Assembly (NCBI GenBank): GCA_002238555.1
Contig: MPMO01000045.1
Location: forward strand, 1-43,405
Length of the DNA stretch: 43,405 nucleotides
Reading direction: 5' to 3'
Origin: Caldilineaceae bacterium bin34
GTDB lineage: Bacteria > Chloroflexota > Anaerolineae > Caldilineales > Caldilineaceae
The translations under genes and the position numbers were made by a program. The notes beneath the pieces are model-generated. The model was not told the DNA's origin, made no database searches, and was given only the letters and a program-made list of their open reading frames with translations. Below, piece after piece: positions 1-8,689 of this stretch (position 1 is the stretch's first letter; each line of letters opens with the position of its first letter).

Positions 1-268
1 TCAAGTAGGAGGGGGTGCCGTGCCCGCCCCGGCGATGGGCCCGCACCGCGGCCAGGCCGCCCTCCCGGTACCAGCGCAGCCACTGCTGCACGGAATTCCG
101 GCTCACACCCACCACGGCCGCCACCGCTGTAGACCCCTCGCCCAGGCGCAACCGCCACAGCGCCTGCAGCCGCGTGCGCACTTCGGCCACCTTTTCCGCC
201 CGGTACTGCGCATGCAGCGCGTCCGCCGTGTCCTCGGGCGCCCAGTTGATACTCACCTTGCGGGTCAT
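1..268 (-). CDS. IS630-like transposase, N-terminal part (cut by window edge)
   Basis: The reading frame starts at ATG 268 and runs open off the left edge, giving 89 residues of a helix-turn-helix DNA-binding region. Visible signals are an N-terminal MTRKVSINWAPED, a segment LQALWRLRLGEGSTAVAAVV, and the recognition-helix pattern VSRNSVQQWLRWYREGGLAAV, which is typical of the first domain of IS630/Tc1-type transposases. The DDE catalytic part would lie outside the window. A likely terminal-repeat sequence sits about 50 bp upstream of the start at 316-332. It is also possible that this is a solitary HTH fragment; the missing 3' side decides that. Confidence 0.7.
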   Translation of the reverse strand, partial: MTRKVSINWAPEDTADALHAQYRAEKVAEVRTRLQALWRLRLGEGSTAVAAVVGVSRNSVQQWLRWYREGGLAAVRAHRRGGHGTPSYL

Positions 269-315
269 GACACACCCTCCCTTCGCAACCGTCAACATGC
301 CAAGTAAGGACATTG

Positions 316-332
316 TACTGGGTTGGTATCAT
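316..332. repeat. Putative IS630-type element end
   Basis: The 17 bases TACTGGGTTGGTATCAT lie just upstream of the partial IS630-like transposase. The same 17 bases with one mismatch recur at 13908-13924, as one arm of the palindrome in front of the truncated cas1. Position and recurrence suggest a transposon end; the other end of this copy is outside the window. Confidence 0.4.
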
Positions 333-374
333 AGTGTACATATGGTCAGAGTCGCAACGGCTGTGGACCTCTGA

Positions 375-1106
375 ACCTCAGACTGCCACCGGTAATGGTG
401 GCATCAGGTTGAGGATCTTGATCAACCCGTCACCTGCTCGGCAGCAACTTGGGCAGGTTCCCGTCCTGAGTACGCATCGCCTGCAGTACACTCGCCGAGT
501 GGCACGGGCTCGGGTGTCCGCGGCTGTGCGGAGCGGCCCGAAGGTCCTCTACTGCAACTTGCATCACGCGTAGGTCCAACCTGCATCTTTGTTGGTTGAA
601 GACATGGCCTCGTTTTCCCGGAAGCGTGGTTCGTTATCTCCAGGCTGGTCCAGTGCAAGGATCGGATCGAGACCGGAGAACGAACAGGCAACCGTGGTCT
701 GCCTACAGACGGCGATGGGCGCGTCCTGCATTCAACACCCCGCCAACAGGCTCCGCGCATGACGAAGCTATGGGATCAAGAGAGCCTTGGACCGTTGCCT
801 GCGAACTCGGACGGGCATGCCATCGCCATCCTGAAGGAAACCCCGGGGACGGCGCACAAGTACAGTTGGGATCGGCTCGGAACACCGACCTTGCGCCATC
901 GACCTCGAACTGCAATCAACGCAACAAAAACGGTGCGTGCAGGGGATGCCGATGCGTGCCTTGGGCGTGTGATAGAGTTTCGGTGACGATGTCCGTCCCT
1001 GAGGGACGGCATGGACAGGCGGATGCGTTTGGATGTCTGTGTGGTTTAGACGAAGATCGGGAAGGCGCAAACGTCCGGGTCTTCCTGTAATCGGAAGAAT
1101 GCCAAC
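375..1106. other. Gene-free stretch
   Basis: About 730 bases in which I see no convincing coding sequence. The open frames on both strands show no recognisable domain and no ribosome-binding site. It separates the IS630-like fragment from the small membrane-protein gene at 1107 and is probably decayed IS-related DNA. Confidence 0.4.
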
Positions 1107-1346
1107 ATGGAAATGATCAACAAGGCGGTGTACCACAATCTGCAGGAGGCCGGGATGGAGCAGACTCAGGCCGAAGTGGTAGCCACCCACATTCCGGACT
1201 GGTCGCAGTTCGCAACCAAACGGGACCTTGAGAGCGGCCTGGAGAAGTTGCGCCACGACATCATGTGGCCACTCACTTGGCGCATGATCACCGTCATGGC
1301 CGTGCCTGTTGGTTTACTGGTGCTGGAACGTTTCCTGCCGGGCTAA
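1107..1346 (+). CDS. Small coiled-coil protein with C-terminal membrane segment (DUF1640-like)
   Basis: This 79-residue protein has an N-terminal helix-rich head (YHNLQEAGMEQTQAEVVATHIPD), a short charged coiled-coil stretch (TKRDLESGLEKLRHDI) and one C-terminal hydrophobic segment (about 54-75). That architecture resembles bacterial DUF1640/CCDC90-like proteins, whose role is unknown. It is a diverged paralogue of the protein at 27855-28100: both share a Y-x2-L-x3-G-x-E/T-E/Q-x-QA core followed by I-P-D. One copy lies upstream of the III-D operon, the other downstream of the III-B operon. Whether it belongs to the CRISPR system or only travels with it cannot be told from sequence. The start at 1107 is preceded by a weak GGAAG. 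Confidence 0.6.
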   Translation: MEMINKAVYHNLQEAGMEQTQAEVVATHIPDWSQFATKRDLESGLEKLRHDIMWPLTWRMITVMAVPVGLLVLERFLPG

Positions 1347-1399
1347 GCCCCTGTGTCTGTTCCAAGAGTCAACTCACCGAGCCGGTCCATCCCACACCT

Positions 1400-1615
1400 G
1401 CGCCCACTGCAGCCGGCAGCGGTGGAAAAGCGGCTGGCACGCTCTGACCAGTGCATGGTGGCACCTGGACATCCCCACTGGACCCAACCGGCTGGAGGAC
1501 TGGTACGGACGATTCAAGCCCCGGACACATCCGGCCCCAAACTGAAGACGGGTTGGGAACCTTCAACCTTGTACCCTTGAAGGCAGCCTCCATGGCTCGA
1601 CACACGCGCACAGGA
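1400..1615 (+). pseudogene. Transposase C-terminal remnant
   Basis: Two overlapping plus-strand frames join into one transposase-like tail. The first carries WWHLDIPTGPNRLEDWYGRF followed by KPRTH; the second, one frame over, carries TEDGLGTFNLVPLKAASMAR. This matches the 'N-x-LE-x-W-x-GR-x-KPR ... LKT-x2-G' end of several IS transposases. A frameshift near 1545 and the lack of an N-terminal part show it is dead. The family is not certain. Confidence 0.5.
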
Positions 1616-1762
1616 CCGTTTCATGTCACGCAGGGGGCCAATGCCGGACAGGAACAAAATCAACAAACTTGACGTGGTGCCGCCTGAAGCTCAGGGCAGC
1701 CGGCAGGGGGCTTGGGCAACGTAAAATGGATCTTGCTGCCGAACCAGGGACTCTCTTCAATC

Positions 1763-3403
1763 ATGAACCGCCCATCGTTTGTCGTCTTGATTGATGTCCA
1801 GTCCATCAAGAAGTTCGTGTTCGGAACCGATGCCCTGAACGAAGTCCGGGGGGCGAGTGCGCTGCTGGATTGGCTGAACCAAGAAGAGATGGAACGATGC
1901 CTGTGTGAACACTCTGGGATGAATCAGGCCCAGGTGGAGACGGTCTACGCCAACGGCGGCTCCGCCCAGTTCCTGGTGCACGGAGGGGATGAACCTACCA
2001 TCAGGACTGCCTGCACCAGCTTGACCAAGCATGTACGGACGCAAACGGGTGGCGAAGTGCGGATGGTTTACGGTGTCGCCCCGTTCCAAGGCAACGCCGA
2101 GTATCGCAGGGCCGTTGACGAGGTGTACTTTCAGTTGCGCGGACAACGCGAGTTTGCCTCGGGGCACTTCAGCACAGCCTTGATGCCGGCAGCCATGGAA
2201 TGCCAGTCCGCCTCGCATTTGCCTGCGGAACATGGGCTGGATGAGGGCGGTGGGCTGGAGATGCTGTCCGCAGCTAGCCATCAAAAACGCCAATTCGGGC
2301 GGAGTGCCCTCGATCATGATCGAGGGCAGGGACCCTGGTCAGGCTGGATGCGGCACTTGGCGGCCGGAGGTTCCTGGCCCAAGCGGGATTACAGTCATCA
2401 ATTGCGCTGTCAAAGCATCACCGACATTGGCGCGCGGTCTGAATGGCGCAACTACGTTGGCGTGGTCTACGCAGACGGAAATGCGATGGGACAGGTGGTT
2501 CAGGCCATTGACAGCCCCGAGACATCCCGGCAATTCAGCGCCATCGTGGATGGCAGCATCCGTCAAGCGTGTTTCACTGCCCTAAGCGAAATCTGCCGGA
2601 ACGAGATCGAGACAGTTCGGGCAGCTGTGGAACAGGATTCGGATGTCAATCCGCTTCCCGCCGACATCCTGTTGTTGGGGGGTGATGATCTGCTGGTGGC
2701 TCTGCCTGCGGATCGGGCGTTGGACTTCACGATGCGGATTACGGACCTGTTCGAACACTTCACGCGCAAAAGAGTTGCCGAGTTGCAGGATCCCGAGATC
2801 CAAGGGTTCTTCCATGCTCAGTTGGGCCAAGACACAGGTTTCACGATTTCCTGCGGTGTAGCGGTTGTAAAGAGTACCTATCCCTTTTACCTGGCCCGGG
2901 ACCTGGCCGAGCAATTGATGAACAACGCCAAGAGAGCGGCCCCAAGGCTGGATGGCGCGAACCCGGATCCTGCCCGTATCGACTTTCATGTTGTGACAGG
3001 TGCCAACAGCCATGCGCTGGATCAGGTGCGCAGGGAGGACTACCGGGTGGACACTCGCGCCGTACGAACACTGCGGCCCTTGAACCGCGAGCAGCTGAAA
3101 GCCTTGAGAGACAGTGTGCAGAAGCTGCGCAAGGTTCGATTTCCCCGCAGCAAACTGCATGAACTTCAGGAAGCGGCACTGGTGGAAAGCGAACAGCAGG
3201 CAAGCAGGCGCATCAAGGACATATTCGGCCGCTGCCGGGCCGCCACGCGGGATGGATCCGAACGCACGGCCTTGTGGCAAGCGGTACACAACCTCTTGCC
3301 ACCCGGGGCCTCGGTCCAGTTCCCATGGTTCGTCCTGGAAGACACACAGTGGATGTGTGTGGCGGACATCATGGAAGCGTATGAACTGTTTCCATCCCGA
3401 TAA
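1763..3403 (+). CDS. cas10: Cas10, type III-D large subunit, no HD domain
   Basis: This is the large subunit of the first type III effector (546 residues). The protein begins directly with the first palm region (FVVLIDVQSIKKFVF, then NEVRGASALLDWL), so the N-terminal HD nuclease domain found in many Cas10 proteins is missing, as is usual for III-D. The second palm has VGVVYADGNAMGQ and the intact cyclase signature LLLGGDDLLVALP with G306-G307-D308-D309. It should therefore make cyclic oligoadenylate from ATP when the complex binds target RNA. ATG 1763 is chosen because family similarity begins there; an in-frame TTG at 1712 adds 17 residues without similarity. It heads a tightly packed operon, with the next gene starting 16 bp downstream. 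A possible TTGACG -35 lies near 1671 without a good -10. Confidence 0.9.
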   Translation: MNRPSFVVLIDVQSIKKFVFGTDALNEVRGASALLDWLNQEEMERCLCEHSGMNQAQVETVYANGGSAQFLVHGGDEPTIRTACTSLTKHVRTQTGGEVRMVYGVAPFQGNAEYRRAVDEVYFQLRGQREFASGHFSTALMPAAMECQSASHLPAEHGLDEGGGLEMLSAASHQKRQFGRSALDHDRGQGPWSGWMRHLAAGGSWPKRDYSHQLRCQSITDIGARSEWRNYVGVVYADGNAMGQVVQAIDSPETSRQFSAIVDGSIRQACFTALSEICRNEIETVRAAVEQDSDVNPLPADILLLGGDDLLVALPADRALDFTMRITDLFEHFTRKRVAELQDPEIQGFFHAQLGQDTGFTISCGVAVVKSTYPFYLARDLAEQLMNNAKRAAPRLDGANPDPARIDFHVVTGANSHALDQVRREDYRVDTRAVRTLRPLNREQLKALRDSVQKLRKVRFPRSKLHELQEAALVESEQQASRRIKDIFGRCRAATRDGSERTALWQAVHNLLPPGASVQFPWFVLEDTQWMCVADIMEAYELFPSR

Positions 3404-3418
3404 ACAGGACTTGAGTGC

Positions 3419-4162
3419 ATGAGGCCCCAGCGTCTGGATCTGCATTACAGCATCAATTGGCAGGGAGACTGGCACGTGGGCAGCGGCTACGAATCGGCCG
3501 CGACGGATCGCTTGGTACGGCGCATGCCACACAATGGGCAGCCGTTTGTGCCCGGTTCGCAGATCAAGGGCCTGCTGCGCCACCAGTGTGAACGGCTGGC
3601 GACTTCCCTGCAAGCCGCCGTGGTGGATCCCCATGCCGGCAATCCCGAGAATGACCGGCGGTTGGTAGAGGGGTTCGTGCCTCTGGCCAATTCGGAGTTG
3701 GTGATCGACCGGTTGTTTGGCACCCGTTATCAAGGAGAATGCCTGTTCGTCACCAATGCCCTGTCTGACTCGGAGGAAGGCAGTGCGGCCCTGCAAACAC
3801 GGGCGCGCACAGCCATGGATCGCGTTACCCGTACAGTCAAGGAAGGGAATCTGTTCACAACCCAGTTGGCGGATCGAAGCTTCTCCCTGCAGGGCTCTCT
3901 GCGAGCCCGACATCCAGCCGGGGTTCTGACACAGGAAGATGAGGGCTTCCCCTACGAATACGCCTTGTTGGTGGCATCCCTCCTTACCCTGAATGCGTTT
4001 GGAGGCGACAAAAGCGTAGGCTTGGGTCAATGTTCGATCAAGCTCACGAGGGACATACGGTGGAATCGCGAGACCATCACTCTTCCTGACGCTCTGCGGA
4101 GCCTGGAGGAAGAGGAGTGGCACGAAATGATGCAGTTGGTACGCGAGGAGGAGCCGGCGTGA
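3419..4162 (+). CDS. cas7: Cas7-like RAMP subunit (III-D)
   Basis: RAMP-fold backbone subunit of 247 residues. The N-terminus shows the Csm3/Cas7 pattern of a short beta strand, the glycine motif HVGSGYES, then FVPGSQIKGLLRHQCERL (about 43-60), the helix typical of Cas7 proteins. Asp30 in AATDRLVRRM sits where Csm3/Cmr4 proteins carry the aspartate that cuts target RNA, so cleavage activity is likely. A C-terminal glycine-rich turn (FGGDKSVGLGQCSIKL) completes the fold. The gene follows cas10 by 15 bp, and its TGA overlaps the GTG start of csx10. Among the four Cas7-like genes in this operon this is the shortest. Confidence 0.82.
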   Translation: MRPQRLDLHYSINWQGDWHVGSGYESAATDRLVRRMPHNGQPFVPGSQIKGLLRHQCERLATSLQAAVVDPHAGNPENDRRLVEGFVPLANSELVIDRLFGTRYQGECLFVTNALSDSEEGSAALQTRARTAMDRVTRTVKEGNLFTTQLADRSFSLQGSLRARHPAGVLTQEDEGFPYEYALLVASLLTLNAFGGDKSVGLGQCSIKLTRDIRWNRETITLPDALRSLEEEEWHEMMQLVREEEPA

Positions 4163-5379
4163 AGAGATGGCCCGTCACTGCGAAGTTGATGTCCCCCGTC
4201 GCGATCAAGAGCAATCGCCAGTCGGACCGCTCGGACAGCATACGTTCGATCACGGGTACACAAGTCCGCGGTGCCTTGGCCAACCTCTATCTGCAACAGC
4301 ACGGCGAAGTGGATGACATATTCATGGCCTTGTTCTTGGATGAGGATTCGTGTCGATACGGCCCCTTGGATCCGGGACCCGCGACTTTCCCTCTGACCGC
4401 GGCATCCTGCAAGAGGGCGGGAATGCAACACACATTGAAGGATCGCCTCTGGTTCCGTATTGGGCAACATCACAAGCCTGAACTCGACTTGAGGAACAAG
4501 GGACGGCTGTGGCTTCGTTGCAGCAAATGCGGTGCGGATTTGAAGGACCATGCGGGGTTTGGAACATGGCAGGAAGGGAACCTGTGCGAGGCAGTTGAAG
4601 AAAGCCGCCAAGTGGCGGCCCATGTAGGCATCGACCGCCATACCGCCACTGCGGCCGAGGGTGTCTTCTACACCCTGGAGGCCATGATGCCTTCGGCACG
4701 GGATGCCGATCTGTATGGCTGGGTGCTGGCCGACGATGAATCGATGAGGGCACTGAAGGATCTGTTGCAGGAAGAAGACCATCGCATCTCCGTGGGCCAT
4801 CACCGCACCCGGGGGTACGGCGACATGCTCCTTCAAGTGGCGGAGGATGACGATTCCGAACCGCATGTTGAGGGTTGGGAACAGTGGAGCCGGAACCTGA
4901 TTCAGTTTCTCGGCAGTCCCCCGTTTTCCCTGACCGAACCCAATGCTGCGGACCAATTCTGGTTCTCGCTGTCGTTTCCAGCCGGTGCCGTGTTGACTGA
5001 TCGCTTCCTGCGCTACTCCCTGGATCCGGCGGACATGATTTCATGGTTGCCCCCCATGTCTCCCATGGAGCATGCCTTCCCCGTGCACCAGCGTCCACTC
5101 AGGCACTGGGATTCCGGAGGATCAGTAGGGTGGATGGCCGCGGTCACCCACCATGAACTGCTGCGCGGCTGGAATGCGGCTCACGGCCTGCCCCGCCAGG
5201 ATGAATGGATGGTGGCGCGCGGTGCGGTGTATGTCTACTGCTTCCACGGCACGGCGGAGCAGCGCAAACCATTGACGGAACGGTTGGTGGAGTTGGCCAG
5301 GAACGGCATCGGTCTCCGCCGCAATGAAGGATTCGGCATGACCATCGTGTCGGATGAGTTCCACGCCCGGTACCACTAA
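4159..5379 (+). CDS. csx10: Csx10, Cas5-like RAMP subunit of type III-D
   Basis: Csx10 caps the 5' handle of the crRNA in III-D complexes and is the marker of this subtype. Visible features: an N-terminal strand KRWPVTAKLMSPVAIKSNRQ, then GTQVRGALANLYLQ (about 33-46), a cysteine set suggesting a zinc site (C84, C121-x2-C124, C143), and VGIDRHTATAAEGVFYTLE (about 156-174), a block I associate with Csx10. The C-terminus has a second glycine-rich RAMP turn (GIGLRRNEGFGMTIV). The start is taken as GTG 4159, overlapping the previous stop in a GTGA junction, with GAGGAGG about seven bases upstream. This gives 406 residues. An ATG at 4117 is possible but extends 42 bp into the previous gene. Confidence 0.85.
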   Translation: MKRWPVTAKLMSPVAIKSNRQSDRSDSIRSITGTQVRGALANLYLQQHGEVDDIFMALFLDEDSCRYGPLDPGPATFPLTAASCKRAGMQHTLKDRLWFRIGQHHKPELDLRNKGRLWLRCSKCGADLKDHAGFGTWQEGNLCEAVEESRQVAAHVGIDRHTATAAEGVFYTLEAMMPSARDADLYGWVLADDESMRALKDLLQEEDHRISVGHHRTRGYGDMLLQVAEDDDSEPHVEGWEQWSRNLIQFLGSPPFSLTEPNAADQFWFSLSFPAGAVLTDRFLRYSLDPADMISWLPPMSPMEHAFPVHQRPLRHWDSGGSVGWMAAVTHHELLRGWNAAHGLPRQDEWMVARGAVYVYCFHGTAEQRKPLTERLVELARNGIGLRRNEGFGMTIVSDEFHARYH

Positions 5380-5396
5380 AGACAGGGAATGTCACC

Positions 5397-5813
5397 ATGG
5401 ACACCTTGAACAGAGAACTGGTTCGCTTGGCCGACCGCTACATCGATGACAGTCACGAGGATTTTGCTGAACTGGGGCAACGGTTCTTCGAGGCATTCGG
5501 CTATGACCGAAATGCCGGCCATGCCAGTGCACAGGTCCTCAATCTGCAGCAGATCGCCCTTTCCGCCCGGCGCTTCGTGGACATTGAGGACTTTGTGAAG
5601 AACCAGATGGGCAAACGAACAAACAAGTGGCCTTTGGTAGGAGACGAAGTGCTGAGTCAACTGAAGGTTCTCCGGCAAGAAAGCCGCAACATATCGGAGG
5701 ACCGGGCCCAGCAGTTTCTGGTACGCCTGCATCTGGCCCGGGGCTGGGTGAATGTAGTGGTCGGCGAGTACCGGTATCGGATTGCACACTCCCGGATGGA
5801 GGATTCCTCATGA
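5397..5813 (+). CDS. Probable Cas11 small subunit (III-D)
   Basis: Small protein of 138 residues predicted to be nearly all alpha-helical. The pattern LQQIALSARRFVDIEDFVKN followed by W-P-x-V-G-D-x-VL-x-QL-x-VLRQ and a late RAQQFLVRLHLARGWVNVVV resembles Csm2/Cmr5-type small subunits, which run along the inner filament of type III complexes and contact the target. Size and position between csx10 and the cas7 genes support this. I do not recognise a specific family signature, so the call rests on size, helical content and context. It overlaps the next gene in an ATGA junction. Confidence 0.55.
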   Translation: MDTLNRELVRLADRYIDDSHEDFAELGQRFFEAFGYDRNAGHASAQVLNLQQIALSARRFVDIEDFVKNQMGKRTNKWPLVGDEVLSQLKVLRQESRNISEDRAQQFLVRLHLARGWVNVVVGEYRYRIAHSRMEDSS

Positions 5814-6313
5814 CGGACATGGACCTGCTCTCCGACACGGTCTTCCCTGGAGAGGCACGAAGGGCCGTGGAGACTGTGGTGGAAGCTTGTGGTGACATCC
5901 CCGTAGATGTCACACAAATCCACGGTTTGCGCCAAATCGCCCGTCAACAACCTGACAACGTCTTCCGGTTCGCTCGCCATCAGCGTGCTCGAGCCGAGAA
6001 GAGGCGCAACCCGGAAGAGACCGAGTTCTGGAGTTTGGTGGGCTACCTGTGCAGCGGACCGACAAGCAACAGCGGTTCATCCCAAGGCTGGTCACTGCAT
6101 GAGGAAGCCTGCAAAACGTTGCCGGAGGAACTGCGCTACCTACCCAACCGTCAGGACATGAAGACCAACGAAGATCGACAGAGACGGAATCAGATGGCGA
6201 ATGAGCAAACAAGGCTCATCAAAGCATGGAAGAAAGCCGGCATTCCAGTGTTCTTTGAACGGTTTTGTGCCCAATGTCTGTATCAACTTGCCTCGATGAA
6301 TCGACAGCGATGA
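5810..6313 (+). CDS. Uncharacterised III-D operon protein
   Basis: A protein of 167 residues that I cannot assign. It is mostly helical and charged. Notable stretches are VTQIHGLRQIARQQPDNVFR, RARAEKRRNPEETEFWSLVG followed by YLC, and a C-terminal IPVFFERFCAQCLYQLASMN with two cysteines. No catalytic motif or membrane segment is evident. ATG 5810 is chosen because it overlaps the preceding stop (ATGA) and its own TGA overlaps the next ATG at 6310. It is thus translationally coupled on both sides, which strongly suggests a subunit or assembly factor of the III-D complex. It could be a second small subunit; that is a guess. Confidence 0.5.
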   Translation: MTDMDLLSDTVFPGEARRAVETVVEACGDIPVDVTQIHGLRQIARQQPDNVFRFARHQRARAEKRRNPEETEFWSLVGYLCSGPTSNSGSSQGWSLHEEACKTLPEELRYLPNRQDMKTNEDRQRRNQMANEQTRLIKAWKKAGIPVFFERFCAQCLYQLASMNRQR

Positions 6314-7167
6314 AGGAGCCACCCATGCCAGGGGCCCAACCTACCGCCACTCATTTTCAGTACAGGAAACTGGTTCGAATCACCGCTCAGCTGGTCTTCG
6401 ACACGGCGTGGCGCATCGGATCAGGCAGGGAGGGCACAACCTTGAGCGACCTGGGGGTGATGCTGGACCCTACCGGTGCCCCCATCCTTCCGGGTTCGTC
6501 GCTCAAGGGGAAACTGAGGAGCACCTGTGAAACCCTTTCCCACGCCCTGGGCGTAACTGCCTGCCTGCTGAATGTGGATGCCAGCAGTGTTGCATGCGTC
6601 AGTGACGTGCAACATTACCGCGAGGTGCGAGACGAGTATCAGGACATCCTGCGCAACCAAGCTGTGGATGCGCGCCTGGCCTGGATTGAGGAGCATACCT
6701 GTGACGTGTGCAAGCTGTTCGGTTCCCCGGTCATGGCCGGCCATCTGCGCGTCAGCGACGGCGCCCTGGAAGATTGGGCCAGCATGGTGCAGGTGCGCGA
6801 CAGCGTCGTCATCGATCGGGACAGCCAGACCGCGGTGGACGGTCTCAAGTTCGACTATGACGTCGTGCCGGCCGACAGCCGCTTTGAACTGCGCCTCGAC
6901 CTCGAGAACCCTTCCGACCAGGACTTGGCCCTGGTGGGTGCAGCCCTCTTTGAGTGGCATGCTGGCAGCAGCCTTGGGGGCTTCACCAGCCGCGGTCTCG
7001 GCCGCTTTCACCTGCAGGACATCCGGGTCCACGGAGTCGATTTGGAAGACCCCATCCAGCGGATCAAGTTTCTGACACATACCGAGGCACATGATCGGTT
7101 CACCAATTGGGGCGACTGGGAACCATTCTTTGCCGGCTACATCCAAGACATCGTGCACGGAGACTGA
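6310..7167 (+). CDS. cas7: Csm3-like Cas7 subunit (III-D)
   Basis: A clear Csm3-type backbone subunit of 285 residues. It has the glycine motif AWRIGSGREGTTLSDLGVML, then PILPGSSLKGKLRSTCE (about 58-74), CDVCKLFGSPVMAGHLRVSD, and VRDSVVIDRDSQTAVDGLKF. Asp47 in TTLSDLGVM is at the position of the Csm3 catalytic aspartate, so target-RNA cleavage is likely. The CxxC before LFGS is shared with the next subunit and may help bind zinc. The C-terminus has the RAMP turn SLGGFTSRGLGRF. ATG 6310 overlaps the preceding TGA. The following gene starts 2 bp after the stop. Confidence 0.87.
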   Translation: MKEPPMPGAQPTATHFQYRKLVRITAQLVFDTAWRIGSGREGTTLSDLGVMLDPTGAPILPGSSLKGKLRSTCETLSHALGVTACLLNVDASSVACVSDVQHYREVRDEYQDILRNQAVDARLAWIEEHTCDVCKLFGSPVMAGHLRVSDGALEDWASMVQVRDSVVIDRDSQTAVDGLKFDYDVVPADSRFELRLDLENPSDQDLALVGAALFEWHAGSSLGGFTSRGLGRFHLQDIRVHGVDLEDPIQRIKFLTHTEAHDRFTNWGDWEPFFAGYIQDIVHGD

Positions 7168-7169
7168 TC

Positions 7170-8111
7170 ATGTTGCGCAAATGGCTTTGCCAAGCCGACG
7201 TGAAGGTTGTGTTGGAACCCATTGATCCGGTGCTGATCAAGAGCGGCTATGCCACCATGGATGGACCGGACATGGTTCCTGTTTCAACGTGGCGAAACGA
7301 CGAAAGCACCTACTACTTCCCGGGAACCTCGCTGAAAGGCGTGCTCCGCAGCCAGTTGGAGCGTATCGCCAGGACCTTGCGACCTCAAAGTGTCTGCATT
7401 CCGTACTACGACGGGAAGGATGGCTCCTCCATCCCCGTCGAGGAAGAGAGACAATCCCGTAGCTGTGGAAGCCAAAATCGCGAGCAAGGCTCAGCGGAAA
7501 GGTACAACGATTCATGTGCTGCCTGCCGCATGTTCGGATCCCTGAAGTTCGGCGGACGATTCAGTATCGGGGACGCCTTGCCCATGACAGGACACAATCC
7601 CGTCCTGGAGGAGCGCAACGGTGTGGGCATCGATCGATTCACCGGGGGTACCGTACCGGGGGTCCTGTACGATTTGCAGGTGTTGGTGGGTGGAAAGTTC
7701 GAGGCCGACATTCGCCTGCGCAACTTCGAACTCTGGCAGTTGGCGGCTCTCAACCTCCTGCTCATGGACCTTGCCGATGAACTAATCACCGTCGGTTCCG
7801 GTCGGAGTCGCGGATTGGGCCGGGTCCGTGGAACGGTCGGCCGGTATCAACTGACCTACGTCCGGCAGACGGATCACCTGGCAGGCCTGTATCAACTGGC
7901 CACGCCAGAGGAACAGGAGGCATACGGATTGCACGCCTGGGTACCCGGCACCTCCATTCTATTGCCGGAGCCCGAGATGAGAGGTTTGAGACGGCAGCAT
8001 GATGTGACCGAGGACTGGTCCGACAGGTTCCAGAGCCTGGCCCCCGCCGTGGAGGAATTCCTGGAGTGGCACGGAGGTCCCCGGGGATCGGTTACGCGAG
8101 GCGAGACATGA
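7170..8111 (+). CDS. cas7: Cas7-like RAMP subunit (III-D), CxxC type
   Basis: Third RAMP subunit, 313 residues. Key blocks are VLIKSGYATMDGPDMVPVST, YYFPGTSLKGVLRSQLERIA (about 48-67), SCAACRMFGSLKFGGRFSIG and NGVGIDRFTGGTVPGVLYDL, then the glycine loop VGSGRSRGLGRVRG. Asp34, or the nearby Asp31, falls in the loop that carries the cleavage aspartate in Csm3/Cmr4. The order of motifs is the same as in the preceding gene, so the two probably arose by duplication, but they have diverged strongly. A C-terminal tail after about residue 240 (LYQLATPEEQEAYGLHAWVP) is not found in the shorter paralogue. The stop overlaps csx19 (ATGA). Confidence 0.83.
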   Translation: MLRKWLCQADVKVVLEPIDPVLIKSGYATMDGPDMVPVSTWRNDESTYYFPGTSLKGVLRSQLERIARTLRPQSVCIPYYDGKDGSSIPVEEERQSRSCGSQNREQGSAERYNDSCAACRMFGSLKFGGRFSIGDALPMTGHNPVLEERNGVGIDRFTGGTVPGVLYDLQVLVGGKFEADIRLRNFELWQLAALNLLLMDLADELITVGSGRSRGLGRVRGTVGRYQLTYVRQTDHLAGLYQLATPEEQEAYGLHAWVPGTSILLPEPEMRGLRRQHDVTEDWSDRFQSLAPAVEEFLEWHGGPRGSVTRGET

Positions 8112-8689
8112 AGGCTCTCTTGAAAGCAGCCGATCTGCCACAGTTACGGTTTCTGGAGTTGTTTCGCAACACCTCCGCATCCACGTCTCTTCGGCGCGTC
8201 TGGCTGGAGGCCCCAGACGGATGGGCGTTTGACTGGTGGCAATCAGCCGAGGATTCTCTTGAATGGCGTGGAGCTGGCAGACAACCTTCCACTGCGGCCT
8301 TCCATGAATGCCTTGCTCGCTCCACGATGGGACGCGTGTTCGATGCCGAGGGTGAATTGCGTTGGCGACGGATACCCGGTCTCGGCCCTTTGTGCTGGCG
8401 CATTGTCTTCCTCGGTGAACAGGATTGGGTAGGGTGTCATGAACTGGAGGACCATTCACACTGTTTGGATGCGCTCCAGCCCCAACGGAAGAGGTTGTAC
8501 CTGTGGGGCCAACAGACCCCGAACTCACCGGACGAGTGGATTGACCTGCGGATTCCCCACCGGTTTCGCTACCCCGTCTTGGGAAGCGGGCACCATGTGC
8601 GACTGCTGGTGGAACAGTGGCACGATGAAGGAGGCGAACCTCACTTTGTCCGCTGGTGCGACCTTGAACCGTACTCCGAGGTGTCCTGA
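8108..8689 (+). CDS. csx19: Csx19 family protein (III-D)
   Basis: A 193-residue protein that fits the Csx19 family, a frequent companion of Csx10 in III-D loci. Supporting features are the tryptophan-rich N-terminal half (RVWLEAPDGWAFDWWQS), the segment VFDAEGELRWRRIPGLGPLC, and the motif KRLYLWGQQTP followed by WIDLRIPHRFRYPV. Some Csx19 proteins have been reported inside III-D effector complexes; no enzymatic function is established to my knowledge. ATG 8108 overlaps the previous stop (ATGA), and its own TGA shares a base with the next ATG (TGATG). That coupling argues it is made in step with the backbone subunits. The family assignment is from memory of motifs and is the main uncertainty. 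Confidence 0.7.
   Translation: MKALLKAADLPQLRFLELFRNTSASTSLRRVWLEAPDGWAFDWWQSAEDSLEWRGAGRQPSTAAFHECLARSTMGRVFDAEGELRWRRIPGLGPLCWRIVFLGEQDWVGCHELEDHSHCLDALQPQRKRLYLWGQQTPNSPDEWIDLRIPHRFRYPVLGSGHHVRLLVEQWHDEGGEPHFVRWCDLEPYSEVS

Noticed and set aside
422..1256. Open frames of 70-164 codons on both strands in the left gene-free region
   Set aside because: No similarity to known domains, no ribosome-binding sites and mutually overlapping frames; they are expected in GC-rich DNA.
2582..4123. A 513-codon minus-strand frame opposite cas10 and cas7
   Set aside because: It is a shadow of the real plus-strand genes; the product has no domain, and the opposite strand carries clear Cas motifs.
3419..4162. 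The first small RAMP gene of the III-D operon as a possible Cas6
   Set aside because: It has the PGSQIKGLLR helix and catalytic-loop aspartate of Cas7 and lacks a Cas6-type C-terminal glycine-rich loop with an N-terminal catalytic histidine context.
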